Assembly (NCBI RefSeq): GCF_003112435.1
Contig: NZ_BDOQ01000006.1
Span: forward strand, 124,001-188,000
Direction: 5' to 3'
Origin: Novimethylophilus kurashikiensis
Lineage (GTDB): Bacteria > Pseudomonadota > Gammaproteobacteria > Burkholderiales > Methylophilaceae
Length of the DNA stretch: 64,000 nucleotides
A program made the translations under genes and the position numbers. Below are positions 25,906 through 34,361 of the stretch, one piece after another. The notes below the pieces were generated by a model that was not told the origin of the DNA, searched no databases, and was given only the letters and a program-made list of their open reading frames with translations. Every line of letters begins with the position of its first letter. The stretch's first letter is position 1.

Positions 25906-25932
25906 TAAAGTTATCGCTGGCAATGCCGATAG
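25906..25932 (+). promoter_or_regulatory. FliA (sigma-28) promoter of flgMN
   Basis: TAAAGTTA at 25906-25913 and GCCGATAG at 25925-25932 are separated by 11 bp, which is close to the flagellar sigma-28 consensus (TAAAGTTT, 11 bp, GCCGATAA). It lies 39 bp before flgM, so the anti-sigma factor of FliA is itself expressed from a FliA promoter, as in enterobacteria. Confidence 0.85.
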
Positions 25933-25971
25933 CAGGGTATGCTAGAATGCAGGTAAATTAAGAGGTACGCC

Positions 25972-26268
25972 ATGAAAATCGACGGATCACTACGCGGAAC
26001 ACCCCTCGCCGGCACCGGTGTCAACCAGGCTGCCACGCGCGCCAAAGGCAATACGACCACCACGACTAAGCAGGACAGCGTCAGTCTTTCCGATGCATCC
26101 TCACAATTGAACGCGCTCGAAACCAGCGTTAATCAATCATCCGGCTTCGACACCGCCAAGGTCGAGGCGATCAAGCAGGCCATCAGCGAAGGCCGCTTCA
26201 AGATCAATCCGGAACGCATCGCAGACGGTCTGCTTTCCTATTCCCGCGACCTCGTCTCCCAGCAATAA
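25972..26268 (+). CDS. flgM: Anti-sigma-28 factor FlgM
   Basis: A 98-residue FlgM. The N-terminus MKIDGSLRGTPLAGTGVNQ is flexible and low in order, and the C-terminal FliA-binding helix is seen in TAKVEAIKQAISEGRFKINP and ERIADGLL, both diagnostic. It holds FliA inactive until the hook is complete and is then exported through the flagellum. It lies directly behind a sigma-28 promoter and is followed after 9 bp by flgN. fliA lies about 2.2 kb away on the opposite strand. Confidence 0.93.
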   Translation: MKIDGSLRGTPLAGTGVNQAATRAKGNTTTTTKQDSVSLSDASSQLNALETSVNQSSGFDTAKVEAIKQAISEGRFKINPERIADGLLSYSRDLVSQQ

Positions 26269-26277
26269 GGCCTCGTA

Positions 26278-26772
26278 TTGAAGTCTCACGATTCGGCTTC
26301 TGATCGGCTCATCGCCACATTGCTTTCGGAAGCCGAAGTCCTTCGGTCGTTCAAATCACTGCTCAATTCCGAGCAGCAAGCTATCCTTGCGGGCGAAGTC
26401 GAATCTTTGGAAAACATTGCTCAATCCAAGCTACAGCTTGTCGAGCAGCTCAATCGTTTCTCCGCCGAACGGCAACAATTCATCATTTCGCTTGGCATCG
26501 GCTCAGATCGTGCCAGCATGCAGCAATGGGCAGATAATACCGGCAATCAGGCGCGTGAAGCCTGGACCGCCCTCCTCCATGCAGCAGAGGAAGCGCAGCA
26601 AGCGAACAGCTTTAACGGCGCGTTGATCCAAACCCATCTGCAGCATAATCAGCAAGCGCTGGCGGCCCTGCTCGCCGCCGCGAATCAAGCCAGCCTATAC
26701 GGACCCGACGGCCAAAAAACCACGACGGCCAACCCTGCAAGCTCGGGGCGCAGCATCATCGGCAAAGCTTAA
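26278..26772 (+). CDS. flgN: Flagellar export chaperone FlgN
   Basis: A 164-residue, highly helical protein with the FlgN-type pattern RLIATLLSEAEVLRSFKSLL and LENIAQSKLQLVEQLN. FlgN is a cytoplasmic chaperone for the hook-filament junction proteins FlgK and FlgL. The only sensible start is TTG at 26278, 9 bp after flgM. Sequence conservation in the family is low, so the call rests on coiled-coil pattern, length and position after flgM. It converges with motD, with 50 bp between the two stops and no clear terminator. Confidence 0.85.
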   Translation: MKSHDSASDRLIATLLSEAEVLRSFKSLLNSEQQAILAGEVESLENIAQSKLQLVEQLNRFSAERQQFIISLGIGSDRASMQQWADNTGNQAREAWTALLHAAEEAQQANSFNGALIQTHLQHNQQALAALLAAANQASLYGPDGQKTTTANPASSGRSIIGKA

Positions 26773-26822
26773 ACAGCTCTTCCTGCTTTCCTCTTACTCT
26801 AATTCCTGCTTTTATCTGGAAG

Positions 26823-27731
26823 TTACCGCACCGGAGCGATGGGTGCTGTAGGAGTAGTTGTCGCCGAGACCGGCTGAGGGACGGCCGTACCAGTGGGCAA
26901 TGGCGGAGGTGTTTGAATTGGCGCAGGGCGGGTATCCGGATCGAGTTTCACATCCTGGATATTGCCCTGGTTTTCGGCCAGGATCATGACTGTTACCCGG
27001 CGATTCCTGGCGCGACCTTCGGGGGTAGCGTTATCTTCCACAGGGCGATTGTCGGCATAACCGATCGCCACCATACGATCGCCACTTACCCCTGCGCTTG
27101 CAAACAAGCGGATAACGCTACCGGCCCGCGCCGCGGACAATTCCCAATTGGAGGGAAAGACCGGCGAGTTGATCGGTTGATTATCCGTATGACCCTCGAC
27201 CTGGATCTGATGATTATCCCCGGCCAATACCTTAGCGACAGCAGTCAGCACGGAAATCGAACTACGGTTGAGCTCAGCCTTGGCAACGTCGAACAGCAAG
27301 CTGGCATTGATTTCAATCGCGATGCCGCGATTGCTTTCAGTCACCTTGACTTGCCCACCTTTAACCAAGGGATCCATCACCTTGAGGATATCCGTGGCAA
27401 CGGACTTCATATTCTCGCGGCGTTGTTGCTTCTCTGTCTCTACCGGAGAACTCGGATCGACCTGCATGGGAATGATTTGCGGAATAGGCTTGCCGGTATC
27501 CAGGGCGGATTGCGGCATCGGAGATTGCACGTAGATGATCTTGTCACTCGTAGGCGCGCTCTTGAAAGCCTCGACGATGGAGTCCGAGAGGATTTTGTAC
27601 TTGCCTTCGTTGATGGATGAAATGGCGTACATCACCACGAAAAACGCGAAGAGCAGCGTAATGAAATCGGCGTAGGAAACCAACCAGCGCTCGTGGTTCT
27701 CGTGTTCTTCGTGCTTGGGTTTGCGCGCCAT
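26823..27731 (-). CDS. motD: Flagellar motor stator protein MotD (MotB family)
   Basis: A 302-residue MotB-like protein. The single N-terminal membrane helix reads WLVSYADFITLLFAFFVVMY, whose aspartate is the proton-binding residue of the stator. The OmpA-like peptidoglycan-binding domain covers about residues 150-260, with IQVEGHTDNQPINSPVFPSN and ARAGSVIRLF. A Pro/Thr/Ala-rich tail ends the protein. It pairs with MotC, whose gene lies 12 bp upstream, to form a stator that couples proton flow to rotation. The absence of chemotaxis genes here means this is a second-type MotCD-like pair rather than the MotAB pair near cheA, by comparison with pseudomonads. Confidence 0.9.
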   Translation of the reverse strand: MARKPKHEEHENHERWLVSYADFITLLFAFFVVMYAISSINEGKYKILSDSIVEAFKSAPTSDKIIYVQSPMPQSALDTGKPIPQIIPMQVDPSSPVETEKQQRRENMKSVATDILKVMDPLVKGGQVKVTESNRGIAIEINASLLFDVAKAELNRSSISVLTAVAKVLAGDNHQIQVEGHTDNQPINSPVFPSNWELSAARAGSVIRLFASAGVSGDRMVAIGYADNRPVEDNATPEGRARNRRVTVMILAENQGNIQDVKLDPDTRPAPIQTPPPLPTGTAVPQPVSATTTPTAPIAPVR

Positions 27732-27743
27732 GGGACGGGATGA

Positions 27744-28499
27744 TCAGGCAATGAAGCCGCGCAGCTTGGTCTCGATCAGACGCGGATTCTCGCCGTTGGC
27801 TATAGACACCAGGCCATCCACCACCATCTGGCGCTTTACCATCTCTCGGCCGACGATGGTTTTGATCTTGCTGGAAATCGGCAGGAAAAACAGGTTGGCC
27901 GAACCCACGCCATAGATCGTGGCGACAAAAGCGACCGCAATCCCTGCGCCCAGCTTGGAAGGATCGGAAAGGTTCTCCATGACATGGATCAGCCCCATGA
28001 CAGCGCCGATAATCCCAATGGTCGGCGAGTATCCGCCTGCTGACTCCCACACCTTGGCAGCCAAACGATAATGTTCGTCGTACGCGTCCATTTCGACCTC
28101 CAGCGCTTCACGCAGTTTTTCCGGCTCCGCTCCGTCCACCAGCATCTGCAAGCCTTTCTTGATGAATGGATCATCCATTTCCATCAGGAAAGGTTCCAGC
28201 GAAAGCAGGCCACCACGTCGGGCAGTATTGCCCCAGTTAATAATCAGATCGACAACCTCCTCAAGGTCGATCTTGGGCGGGATGAACCCCCAACCGATGA
28301 GTTTCAGCCCTAGCAGGAAAACCGGTAGCGAATACTGGATCATCACGGCACCCAGCGTCCCGCCGATGACGATGATGAACGCAGTCAGTTGCATCAGCGT
28401 ACCGACATGTCCACCCTCCAGCATTTGCCCACCCAGGATGGCAGACAGCGCAATAACGATACCGACGAATGTCGTGATTTCGATCGGAAGATTTTTCAA
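27744..28499 (-). CDS. motC: Flagellar motor stator protein MotC (MotA family)
   Basis: A 251-residue membrane protein with four transmembrane helices, beginning ITTFVGIVIALSAILGGQML. The cytoplasmic loop between helices 2 and 3 contains TARRGGLLSLEPFLME, and helix 3 begins with the conserved SAGGYSPTIGIIGAVMGLIH. It assembles around MotD in the inner membrane. It starts 3 bp after the fliA stop, so it is transcribed and probably translated with fliA. The spelling is nearer to MotC/PomA-type than to enteric MotA. Confidence 0.9.
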   Translation of the reverse strand: MKNLPIEITTFVGIVIALSAILGGQMLEGGHVGTLMQLTAFIIVIGGTLGAVMIQYSLPVFLLGLKLIGWGFIPPKIDLEEVVDLIINWGNTARRGGLLSLEPFLMEMDDPFIKKGLQMLVDGAEPEKLREALEVEMDAYDEHYRLAAKVWESAGGYSPTIGIIGAVMGLIHVMENLSDPSKLGAGIAVAFVATIYGVGSANLFFLPISSKIKTIVGREMVKRQMVVDGLVSIANGENPRLIETKLRGFIA

Positions 28500-28502
28500 T
28501 TG

Positions 28503-29213
28503 TTATCCTATCCAATCCCTGAGCTTGCTGCGTAGCCGCATGACGGCCTGGGAGTGTATCTGGCACACCCGCGATTCGCTGACCCCGAGCACAGCCCCGA
28601 TTTCCTTGAGGTTGAGATCCTCCTGATAATACATCGCCATCATGAGTTTCTCGCGCTCAGGCAATTCATCAATAGCCTCGATCAGCGCCCGGCGCATCCC
28701 CTCGTCCTGAATCGTTTCGAAAGGATTCGGCCGTCCGTCGCTTAAGTTCAATTCGATCGGATCGCCATCGTCGTTGTGAAAATCCTCGTAATAAACCAGT
28801 TGATGCCCCCGTGCATCAGCCAGCATGTCCTGGTATTCAGCCAGAGGAACCTGCATATGCTCGGCGATTTCCTGCTCTGTCGGCGCACGCCCGAGGTTTT
28901 GCTGCAGTGCGGTCATGGCACGTTCGATGCCGCGCGCATTCTTGCGCACCGAACGAGGCACCCAGTCGATTTCCCGCAACTCGTCCAGCATGGCACCGCG
29001 GATGCGTTGTGATGCATAGGTTTCGAATTGGGCGCCTTGGTTGGCATCGAAGTGGCCGATTGCGTCCAGCAGACCGATCATGCCGGCTTGCATGAGGTCT
29101 TCAACCTGCACACTAGCCGGCAACTTGGCCGCCAATTGATAAGCTATTTTCTTGACCAGCGGGGCAAATTCAACGGCCGAGCGGTTTTCTACGTAATGAA
29201 GGGGCATCGTCAA
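28503..29213 (-). CDS. fliA: Flagellar sigma factor FliA (sigma-28)
   Basis: A 236-residue sigma factor of the FliA group. Region 2 shows VEDLMQAGMIGLLDAIGHFD and FETYASQRIRGAMLDELREI; region 4 shows LNLKEIGAVLGVSESRVCQI for the -35 helix-turn-helix. It directs RNA polymerase to late flagellar genes, including flgMN in this window, whose promoter matches its consensus. The start at 29213 gives MTMPLHYVENRSAVEFAPLV; a second ATG two codons later is also possible. It lies between flhG and motC in an operon. Confidence 0.95.
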   Translation of the reverse strand: MTMPLHYVENRSAVEFAPLVKKIAYQLAAKLPASVQVEDLMQAGMIGLLDAIGHFDANQGAQFETYASQRIRGAMLDELREIDWVPRSVRKNARGIERAMTALQQNLGRAPTEQEIAEHMQVPLAEYQDMLADARGHQLVYYEDFHNDDGDPIELNLSDGRPNPFETIQDEGMRRALIEAIDELPEREKLMMAMYYQEDLNLKEIGAVLGVSESRVCQIHSQAVMRLRSKLRDWIG

Positions 29214-29310
29214 TCTGCCGTTTTCGCAATCATGCCCGCCACCTGCGACATTACTGAAGACGCAGGCACGGTGAATCTGCTGTAAGGCAGTAGAATGAGC
29301 ATGGAATCGC

Positions 29311-30123
29311 CTAATGTTCTGTTGTTGTTGGGCGACGACTACCGGTCACGCTAAGCAGTCGCCGCATAAAAGCTTCGAAGCGGCTATCGTCGCGCTCCGG
29401 CAAAGGCCAGGCAGTCATGCCGGCAGCCAACGCCTCTAGCGTATCGGCGGCAGCAAATCGCTGCTCAGGCAATACGCCGGCAAAATCCGGCATCAGTTTC
29501 AGATGTTGTCGACATACTGCGGCGAGATTACGGAACAGGATTTTCGCCATAGCCTCTTCCGTCCCCTGGAACAACAAGCGAAAGTGCCGATCCCCGGGCG
29601 TTCCCGCCGTCGTCTTGATTTGTGCGTAAGCAGCAGTAATACCTTCGGAAGTCCCCTTGCACAGCACGATCACTTCGGGGGCCGCCAAGGCAAAACCAAA
29701 GCTGGGACGATTAAGCGCAGAGGGTGCGGCGTGGATGAGCACCACGTCGAACATGCCGATCAAGGCATGGAATGCGGCAAGCAAGCGAACTCGGGCGGCG
29801 TCTGCGTTTTGCACCGCACGGGTGATACCCGCCGGAAGTAGCGTGATGCCCGCCGTGGGAATGGCGATTTCCTGCAAGCTTTTTTCACTGCGAAGCACGC
29901 TACTGATGTCGTGACGGACGAACGAGGAGAGCAAGGTGTGATTGTCGCCGGCGCGTAGCGCTTCATCCAGCAACAAGACTTTTTTGCCCTGGCCGCACAG
30001 CGCGACTGCCAAGGCTGCGGCAATATCGTCCTGGTCATCGCCAAGCATGGCCACCATGTGTGCAGCGTCGGCTGCGAACATGCGGCGCAATCCCTCGGCT
30101 TGATCGATGACCGTCCGGTTCAT
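29311..30123 (-). CDS. flhG: FlhG/MinD-like protein with degenerate P-loop
   Basis: A 270-residue protein whose place directly after flhF, with a 4-bp overlap, and whose opening VIDQAEGLRRMF identify it as FlhG, the partner that limits flagellar number. Where FlhG and MinD carry a Walker A lysine motif, this protein has MVAMLGDDQDDIAAALAVAL (about residues 23-42), without the GK[S/T] needed for nucleotide phosphate binding. Later parts keep the fold (KKVLLLDEALRAGDNH, FDVVLIHAAPSAL). It probably cannot bind ATP normally and may act as a non-hydrolysing partner of FlhF; that is inference. It is followed by fliA after 97 bp. Confidence 0.85.
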   Translation of the reverse strand: MNRTVIDQAEGLRRMFAADAAHMVAMLGDDQDDIAAALAVALCGQGKKVLLLDEALRAGDNHTLLSSFVRHDISSVLRSEKSLQEIAIPTAGITLLPAGITRAVQNADAARVRLLAAFHALIGMFDVVLIHAAPSALNRPSFGFALAAPEVIVLCKGTSEGITAAYAQIKTTAGTPGDRHFRLLFQGTEEAMAKILFRNLAAVCRQHLKLMPDFAGVLPEQRFAAADTLEALAAGMTAWPLPERDDSRFEAFMRRLLSVTGSRRPTTTEH

Positions 30124-31622
30124 GGCGCGTCGCTTCCGGCCCAGGCATCCTGCAAGGCCATTTCCTCGGGCGTCAGTCCGGCAGCGCCCACCCGGCCCTT
30201 GAATGCGCGATCGACCAAATACGCGGCGTTAGCGAGGTGCATGTCTTCTGGCACGCGCTGGCCGTTGGTGACGTAATGCAGGTCGAGTCCGTAGCGGATG
30301 AGGCAATCCAGCGCCGGTGCAAGGGATACGGACTCGTCGATCTTGGTCAGGATGCAACCGTCCATGCCGGCGCCGCGATAGGCCCGTACGATGTCGTCCA
30401 GCGTCACACCCTGCGCCGTTGCCGGCAACAACAGTTGTCGCTGCACGCGATTGCCGCGTCCACAGAGGAACTCGATCTGCTCTGCGATGCGTCTGTCCCT
30501 TTGGCTCATGCCGACAGTATCGATCAGCACCAGATGACTGCGGCGCAGATCGGCAAGGGTCAATTCAAGCTCGGCTTCGTCCTTCACGGCATGGACCGGT
30601 ACGTTGAGGATTCGGCCGTAAATGCGTAGTTGTTCGTGAGCACCGATCCGGTAGCTGTCAGTCGTCAGCAAGGCCACGTTTTGTGCGCCGAACTTCAGCA
30701 CGGCGCGCGCGGCGAGCTTGGCGACCGTGGTGGTCTTGCCTACGCCGGTAGGGCCAACCAAGGCAATGATGCCGCCGCGCTCGATGACATCAGCACCTGG
30801 TTCGACTGCCCGAAGATTGTGTGTAACGGCGGCACGCAGCCACTTCATGCCCCTTTCGAAATCCAATCCGCGCGGCATTGCATCGGTTAGCTTGCGCGAC
30901 AAGGTCGGGCTAAATCCGGCCGAGAACATGGCGCGCAGCAACTCGGCCTTAAGCGGATCGTTGCGTGCGAGTTCGCCCCAGGCAAAACCGGACAATTGCC
31001 CTTCAAGCAAGTTGCGCATGCGTTTCAGCTCTCGCGCCATTTCGGCGACAAGGGCTTCGGAAGAATTGGCAGGGATATCGAAATCCAACTCGCGCAACGG
31101 CTCTCGCTGATTCAGCCGGAAAGGGTCTTCCTGACGCTGCTGCGGTTCGGGTTCAGGCTCGGCCTGTGGGGGCGGCGTGAAATCGCGGGCGATAGTTGGG
31201 CGAGAATAGGTCGGCGGCTCGTCTTCCTGGTCCGGAGCAGCTGCAGCTGGTTGCGGCGTCGTGCGTATGGTCTCGAATACCGGCGCACGAATCGTTTGCG
31301 CCGGACCGATATTGCTGTTCGACTCGGATTGACGACGATGCAGAATCGCAGCAATGGTTTCGGCACCAATCGCCGGGACCGGCTGAGATGAACGTGGCTC
31401 TGCAGGTTTGACCTGGGTTGGTTGGGAAGGTTGTTTGGTCGTCAAGTGTTGACGGGGATTTTCATAGGTGAGTGCAGCAACTTCACCATCGGCCACTGCC
31501 ATGATCTCGACACCGCCGTCCACCTTGCGATTAGAGAGGATGAGCGCATCGGCCCCGAGGGCATCTCGCACTTGCCTGAGCGCGTCGCGAGTATTGGAGC
31601 CGAAGAATTTTCTAACGTTCAT
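30120..31622 (-). CDS. flhF: Flagellar-placement SRP-type GTPase FlhF
   Basis: A 500-residue protein. An N-terminal basic region (MNVRKFFGSNTRDALRQVRD) is followed by a long Pro/Gln-rich linker, an N domain and the SRP-type GTPase domain with GPTGVGKTTTVAKLAARAVL, LIDTVGMSQRD and ILTKIDE. FlhF recruits the first flagellar ring to the cell pole. It is the first gene of the flhF-flhG-fliA-motC-motD operon on this strand. The usual upstream neighbour flhA is absent; the DoxX gene of the peptide operon lies upstream instead, separated by 227 bp. Confidence 0.95.
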   Translation of the reverse strand: MNVRKFFGSNTRDALRQVRDALGADALILSNRKVDGGVEIMAVADGEVAALTYENPRQHLTTKQPSQPTQVKPAEPRSSQPVPAIGAETIAAILHRRQSESNSNIGPAQTIRAPVFETIRTTPQPAAAAPDQEDEPPTYSRPTIARDFTPPPQAEPEPEPQQRQEDPFRLNQREPLRELDFDIPANSSEALVAEMARELKRMRNLLEGQLSGFAWGELARNDPLKAELLRAMFSAGFSPTLSRKLTDAMPRGLDFERGMKWLRAAVTHNLRAVEPGADVIERGGIIALVGPTGVGKTTTVAKLAARAVLKFGAQNVALLTTDSYRIGAHEQLRIYGRILNVPVHAVKDEAELELTLADLRRSHLVLIDTVGMSQRDRRIAEQIEFLCGRGNRVQRQLLLPATAQGVTLDDIVRAYRGAGMDGCILTKIDESVSLAPALDCLIRYGLDLHYVTNGQRVPEDMHLANAAYLVDRAFKGRVGAAGLTPEEMALQDAWAGSDAP

Positions 31623-31849
31623 AGGGCCTTTTTCGAGAGGACAAGACCCTGTTGCGTTACCAACGAACGCTCACGGGTTAAATCGGACGTGGTTGAAATT
31701 TGCGCCGCCATGTCTGCGCAAGTTTAACACGGGAAAACGGGCACAAAAAGCACATTTACCGGATTCTTGCTGGCCTCTGCTTTTCCTTACAATACAAGCG
31801 CTTTCGACCGACATCAAAACTCGTTCCAAAAGACGGGAAACACCGTCAG
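31623..31849. other. Non-coding gap between flhF and the hvf operon
   Basis: No gene or strong hairpin is seen in these 227 bases. The part next to hvfX is AT-richer. It presumably contains the 3' end of the hvf operon and the promoter of flhF, but no sigma-54 (GG-N10-GC) box was clear by eye. Confidence 0.4.
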
Positions 31850-32383
31850 TTACTGCACGAGCGATGCCCTATGCCCCTTTAAAAAATAACGGGATAACCA
31901 GCCATCCAGGCTCAAGTACCCCGCTCCTCCAAACAATAACGGCAGAAACATCGCCAAATAAATAACAGGCAACTTGTAATTTCCAAATCCGTCCCCGTCT
32001 TCATCGACGATACGATAGCCCTTGAGCAACTCGCCCACGGTATGCCAATGCTCAGGCCAATGGACAGCCGCGATTGCCACTGTCGTCAGGACCATCAGCG
32101 AAATCGCAAAAAATCGCGTTGCCACCCCCAACAGCAGCGCCAATGCACCGACCAGTTCGAACCACATCGACAACTGCCAACTCACATCGGCAGGCAGCAA
32201 GCTGAAAGGAAAGGGAAACGTCACATCGGCAAACCAGTTTGTCCCCATCAGCTTCTCATAGCCGGATTCCCCGAATTCCCAGGCGAGGATCAAGCGCAAG
32301 GCCAGGGGCGGAATCACGGGGGCAATGCGCTGCATCCATGCAGCAAGCACAAGATAAAATGAAATTACTTTTGGCATCGTCAT
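31850..32383 (-). CDS. hvfX: DoxX-like membrane protein of the modified-peptide operon (HvfX-type)
   Basis: A 177-residue membrane protein with four hydrophobic helices of the DoxX fold, for example PLALRLILAWEFGESGYEKL and WFELVGALALLLGVATRFF. The loop IVDEDGDGFGNYKLPVIYLA has a DxDGDG acidic pattern like a calcium-binding loop, which I recall as common in HvfX-type DoxX proteins. It is the last gene of the operon, and its start overlaps the DUF2063 stop by 4 bp (ATGA). In the HvfABCX system it helps mature or handle the copper-binding peptide at the membrane. Its biochemistry here is inferred from operon position. Confidence 0.8.
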   Translation of the reverse strand: MTMPKVISFYLVLAAWMQRIAPVIPPLALRLILAWEFGESGYEKLMGTNWFADVTFPFPFSLLPADVSWQLSMWFELVGALALLLGVATRFFAISLMVLTTVAIAAVHWPEHWHTVGELLKGYRIVDEDGDGFGNYKLPVIYLAMFLPLLFGGAGYLSLDGWLSRYFLKGHRASLVQ

Positions 32384-33135
32384 GTTGTCCTTGCTCCTAA
32401 AATAGCCTGCTCTGCCCGCAGATTTTCAAGAATGGCGAGCCCTCCACGGAGAATCACCTCAGGCTGAGGATGATTCAGCTCCTCCGCAATATTCATAAGC
32501 GCCTTCCTACCCGATTCGCCCTGCTGGATGCGTTGCAACAAACCAATGCTTAGCTGGTTCAGCACAATAAACTTGACCTCATGATCCGGCCGACGGAACG
32601 CTACGATATGCGTAGGCTCAGTATCGGCTTGCGTAGGTTTATAGCGCGGCCCGATGCGGTGGACGGGGAAATCGTAAGTCAACAACATGAGCGCCGATGC
32701 CAGGACTGGTATACCATCCAGCAAGCTCCCGGAAGGTTCCCATGCATCATCAGGACAAACGGCATCGGAAAGCGCCAACGCCAATTCAACCCACTCGTAA
32801 TGGGCGAGGTTAGCAAGAAATGGAGGAAGCGCATCCTCACACGGTGCGCTCTGCAAATAATCCAGAAACGCTTCCGGAATCTGCCGAAACAGCGGCGTGG
32901 CGCACCGATGCTCGGCGATAAATGCACGTACCAGCTTCGTCCACACCCGCTTGCCAAGCACTTTGCGCGAGACCGGAAAACACGCTGATAAAGTTTCGTC
33001 GAAATTGGCATGGACAATCTCGGCATAGACTTTCATGCCACGTGCCTTTGTCCCTGCCGGTCGACAGACCTGCTGCGGATCGCGAATATAGTCTGTGAAG
33101 GCGTGTTGATATTGTTGAAAGTCGAGCGTTCTCAT
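32380..33135 (-). CDS. hvfC: DUF2063 partner protein (HvfC/BufC-type)
   Basis: A 251-residue soluble protein. The N-terminal DUF2063 domain spans about residues 5-95, with [18 protein letters not shown] and [20 protein letters not shown]. The start at 33135 was chosen because it overlaps the DUF692 stop as ATGA and gives [12 protein letters not shown]; a longer start at 33156 is possible. DUF2063 proteins pair with MNIO enzymes and bind the peptide substrate to present it to the iron centre. The C-terminal half, including [20 protein letters not shown], resembles a small winged-helix-like domain, which I cannot assign. The gene lies between hvfB and hvfX. Confidence 0.85.
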   Translation of the reverse strand: MRTLDFQQYQHAFTDYIRDPQQVCRPAGTKARGMKVYAEIVHANFDETLSACFPVSRKVLGKRVWTKLVRAFIAEHRCATPLFRQIPEAFLDYLQSAPCEDALPPFLANLAHYEWVELALALSDAVCPDDAWEPSGSLLDGIPVLASALMLLTYDFPVHRIGPRYKPTQADTEPTHIVAFRRPDHEVKFIVLNQLSIGLLQRIQQGESGRKALMNIAEELNHPQPEVILRGGLAILENLRAEQAILGARTT

Positions 33136-33980
33136 GCCGCGTCCCTGCTCGCCCATTGGTCTGAAGCGGTTAGTAGACTGGCAATCCGCCCGACCTCGCC
33201 GATTAACTCGGGGAGCGGCGGAATGTTGATATCGCGTTCAAGCAAGGTCGGAACTGCACCGAACAGGCGGTAAGCCTCTGCCAACAGCTCCCACACCGGC
33301 TCTATCACCGGTTCGCCATGGGTGTCTATGATGAGGTCCGGCGCCTCTTGCCAATGCCCGGCGGTATGTATGTAGACGACACGCTCGGCAGGGATGGCAT
33401 TCAGGAATTCATAAGGATCGAAATCGAAATTGACGCTGTTGACGTAGACGTTGTTCACGTCCAGATGCAAATCGCAATCCGCTTCGGTCAGCACGGCCAG
33501 CACGAATTCGATTTCGCTCATTTCAGCGATGGGTGCCGCGACATAGAAGGAAGCATTTTCGACTGCAATGCGCCGCTCCAGGATGTCTTGGGTCCGTCGA
33601 ATACGGGCGGCGACATGACGGACAGCCTCTTCAGTAAATGGAATAGGCAGCAGATCGTAGAGATACCCCCCGGCGCTGCAATAACTCAGGTGCTCGGTGT
33701 AGAGCGCAATCCCATGCCGATCGAGAAACGCTTTGGTCTGCCGTAAAAAGGCTTCATTGAGCGGATCAGGCCCACCCAGCGATAACGATAGACCATGCGC
33801 AACGAAGGGATAACGTTCTATGAACCACGCTAACTGCTCGGCTCGACGCCCACCTACACCGATCCAGTTCTCGGGAGCGATTTCGAAGAAATCGATGACA
33901 GGGGGAACGCCCGCTTGAAGCGGGCTCATCAGTTCCCGCTTCAAGCCAAGGCCAGCCCCCGTGAGTCCACGGGGTTTCAT
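33132..33980 (-). CDS. hvfB: DUF692 multinuclear non-heme iron oxidative enzyme (HvfB/BufB-type maturase)
   Basis: A 282-residue TIM-barrel enzyme of the DUF692/MNIO family. Expected metal ligands are present: H62 ([12 protein letters not shown]), E96 and H97 ([13 protein letters not shown]), E141 and N142 (VENASFY), D174 with N176-N177 ([10 protein letters not shown]), H205 and H209 (IHTAGHW), and D219, H221 and E223 (IDTHGEPV). The family uses two or three iron ions to oxidise cysteine side chains and backbones of a precursor peptide into thiooxazole or oxazolone/thioamide groups. It starts 12 bp after the small precursor gene and overlaps the DUF2063 gene by 4 bp. Which product it makes here cannot be told from sequence. 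Confidence 0.92.
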   Translation of the reverse strand: MKPRGLTGAGLGLKRELMSPLQAGVPPVIDFFEIAPENWIGVGGRRAEQLAWFIERYPFVAHGLSLSLGGPDPLNEAFLRQTKAFLDRHGIALYTEHLSYCSAGGYLYDLLPIPFTEEAVRHVAARIRRTQDILERRIAVENASFYVAAPIAEMSEIEFVLAVLTEADCDLHLDVNNVYVNSVNFDFDPYEFLNAIPAERVVYIHTAGHWQEAPDLIIDTHGEPVIEPVWELLAEAYRLFGAVPTLLERDINIPPLPELIGEVGRIASLLTASDQWASRDAA

Positions 33981-33992
33981 TGCATTCCCCGA

Positions 33993-34322
33993 TTAGTGCT
34001 TCATATCGGAACTGCAGTTGCCGTCCTTCATTTTCTTGTCGGCGCTGCAATTACCTTCCTTGGCCTTGGCATCGGCTTCAGCCTGCTTTTCCTTCATTGC
34101 TTTTTTCTTGCTGCTGCCGCACTTGCCGGTGGAACACTTGCCGTCCTTCATCTTGCCGTCGGCGCTGTCCATGGCCTTTTCTGCGTCAGCCACCATGTAG
34201 CCATGGGCAAGCGGTTGCATGGAGAACGGATTCTGTTCGGCCTGGGCGACAGGCGCCATGCTCAGTGATGCAGCGACCGCTCCGCCCAATGCAACTGCCA
34301 CCATCTTTTTCTGTACCTTCAT
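33993..34322 (-). CDS. hvfA: Secreted cysteine-motif precursor peptide (HvfA/bufferin-like)
   Basis: A 109-residue protein. A Sec signal peptide (MKVQKKMVAVALGGAVAASL, cut after APVAQA near residue 28) precedes a mature part rich in Lys, Ala, Asp and Gly. It has only four cysteines, at 63, 68, 92 and 103, each in the frame G[K/N]C[S/G]: DGKCS, TGKCG, EGNCS and DGNCS. Classical members carry repeated EGKCG, where the cysteine is oxidised and then binds copper. Here only the second core is exact at GKCG, so it is a divergent member. A good ribosome binding site, AAGGAG, precedes the start. It lies directly upstream of its maturase gene. The modification is inferred, not observed. Confidence 0.82.
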   Translation of the reverse strand: MKVQKKMVAVALGGAVAASLSMAPVAQAEQNPFSMQPLAHGYMVADAEKAMDSADGKMKDGKCSTGKCGSSKKKAMKEKQAEADAKAKEGNCSADKKMKDGNCSSDMKH

Positions 34323-34361
34323 TGCAAACTCCTTGTTGATGTTAAAAGATCGGGTAATCGC

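Noticed and set aside
29311-30123. Interpretation of the FlhG gene as a pseudogene
   Set aside because: The frame is intact with normal length and operon overlap, so loss of the P-loop is a change of function rather than decay.
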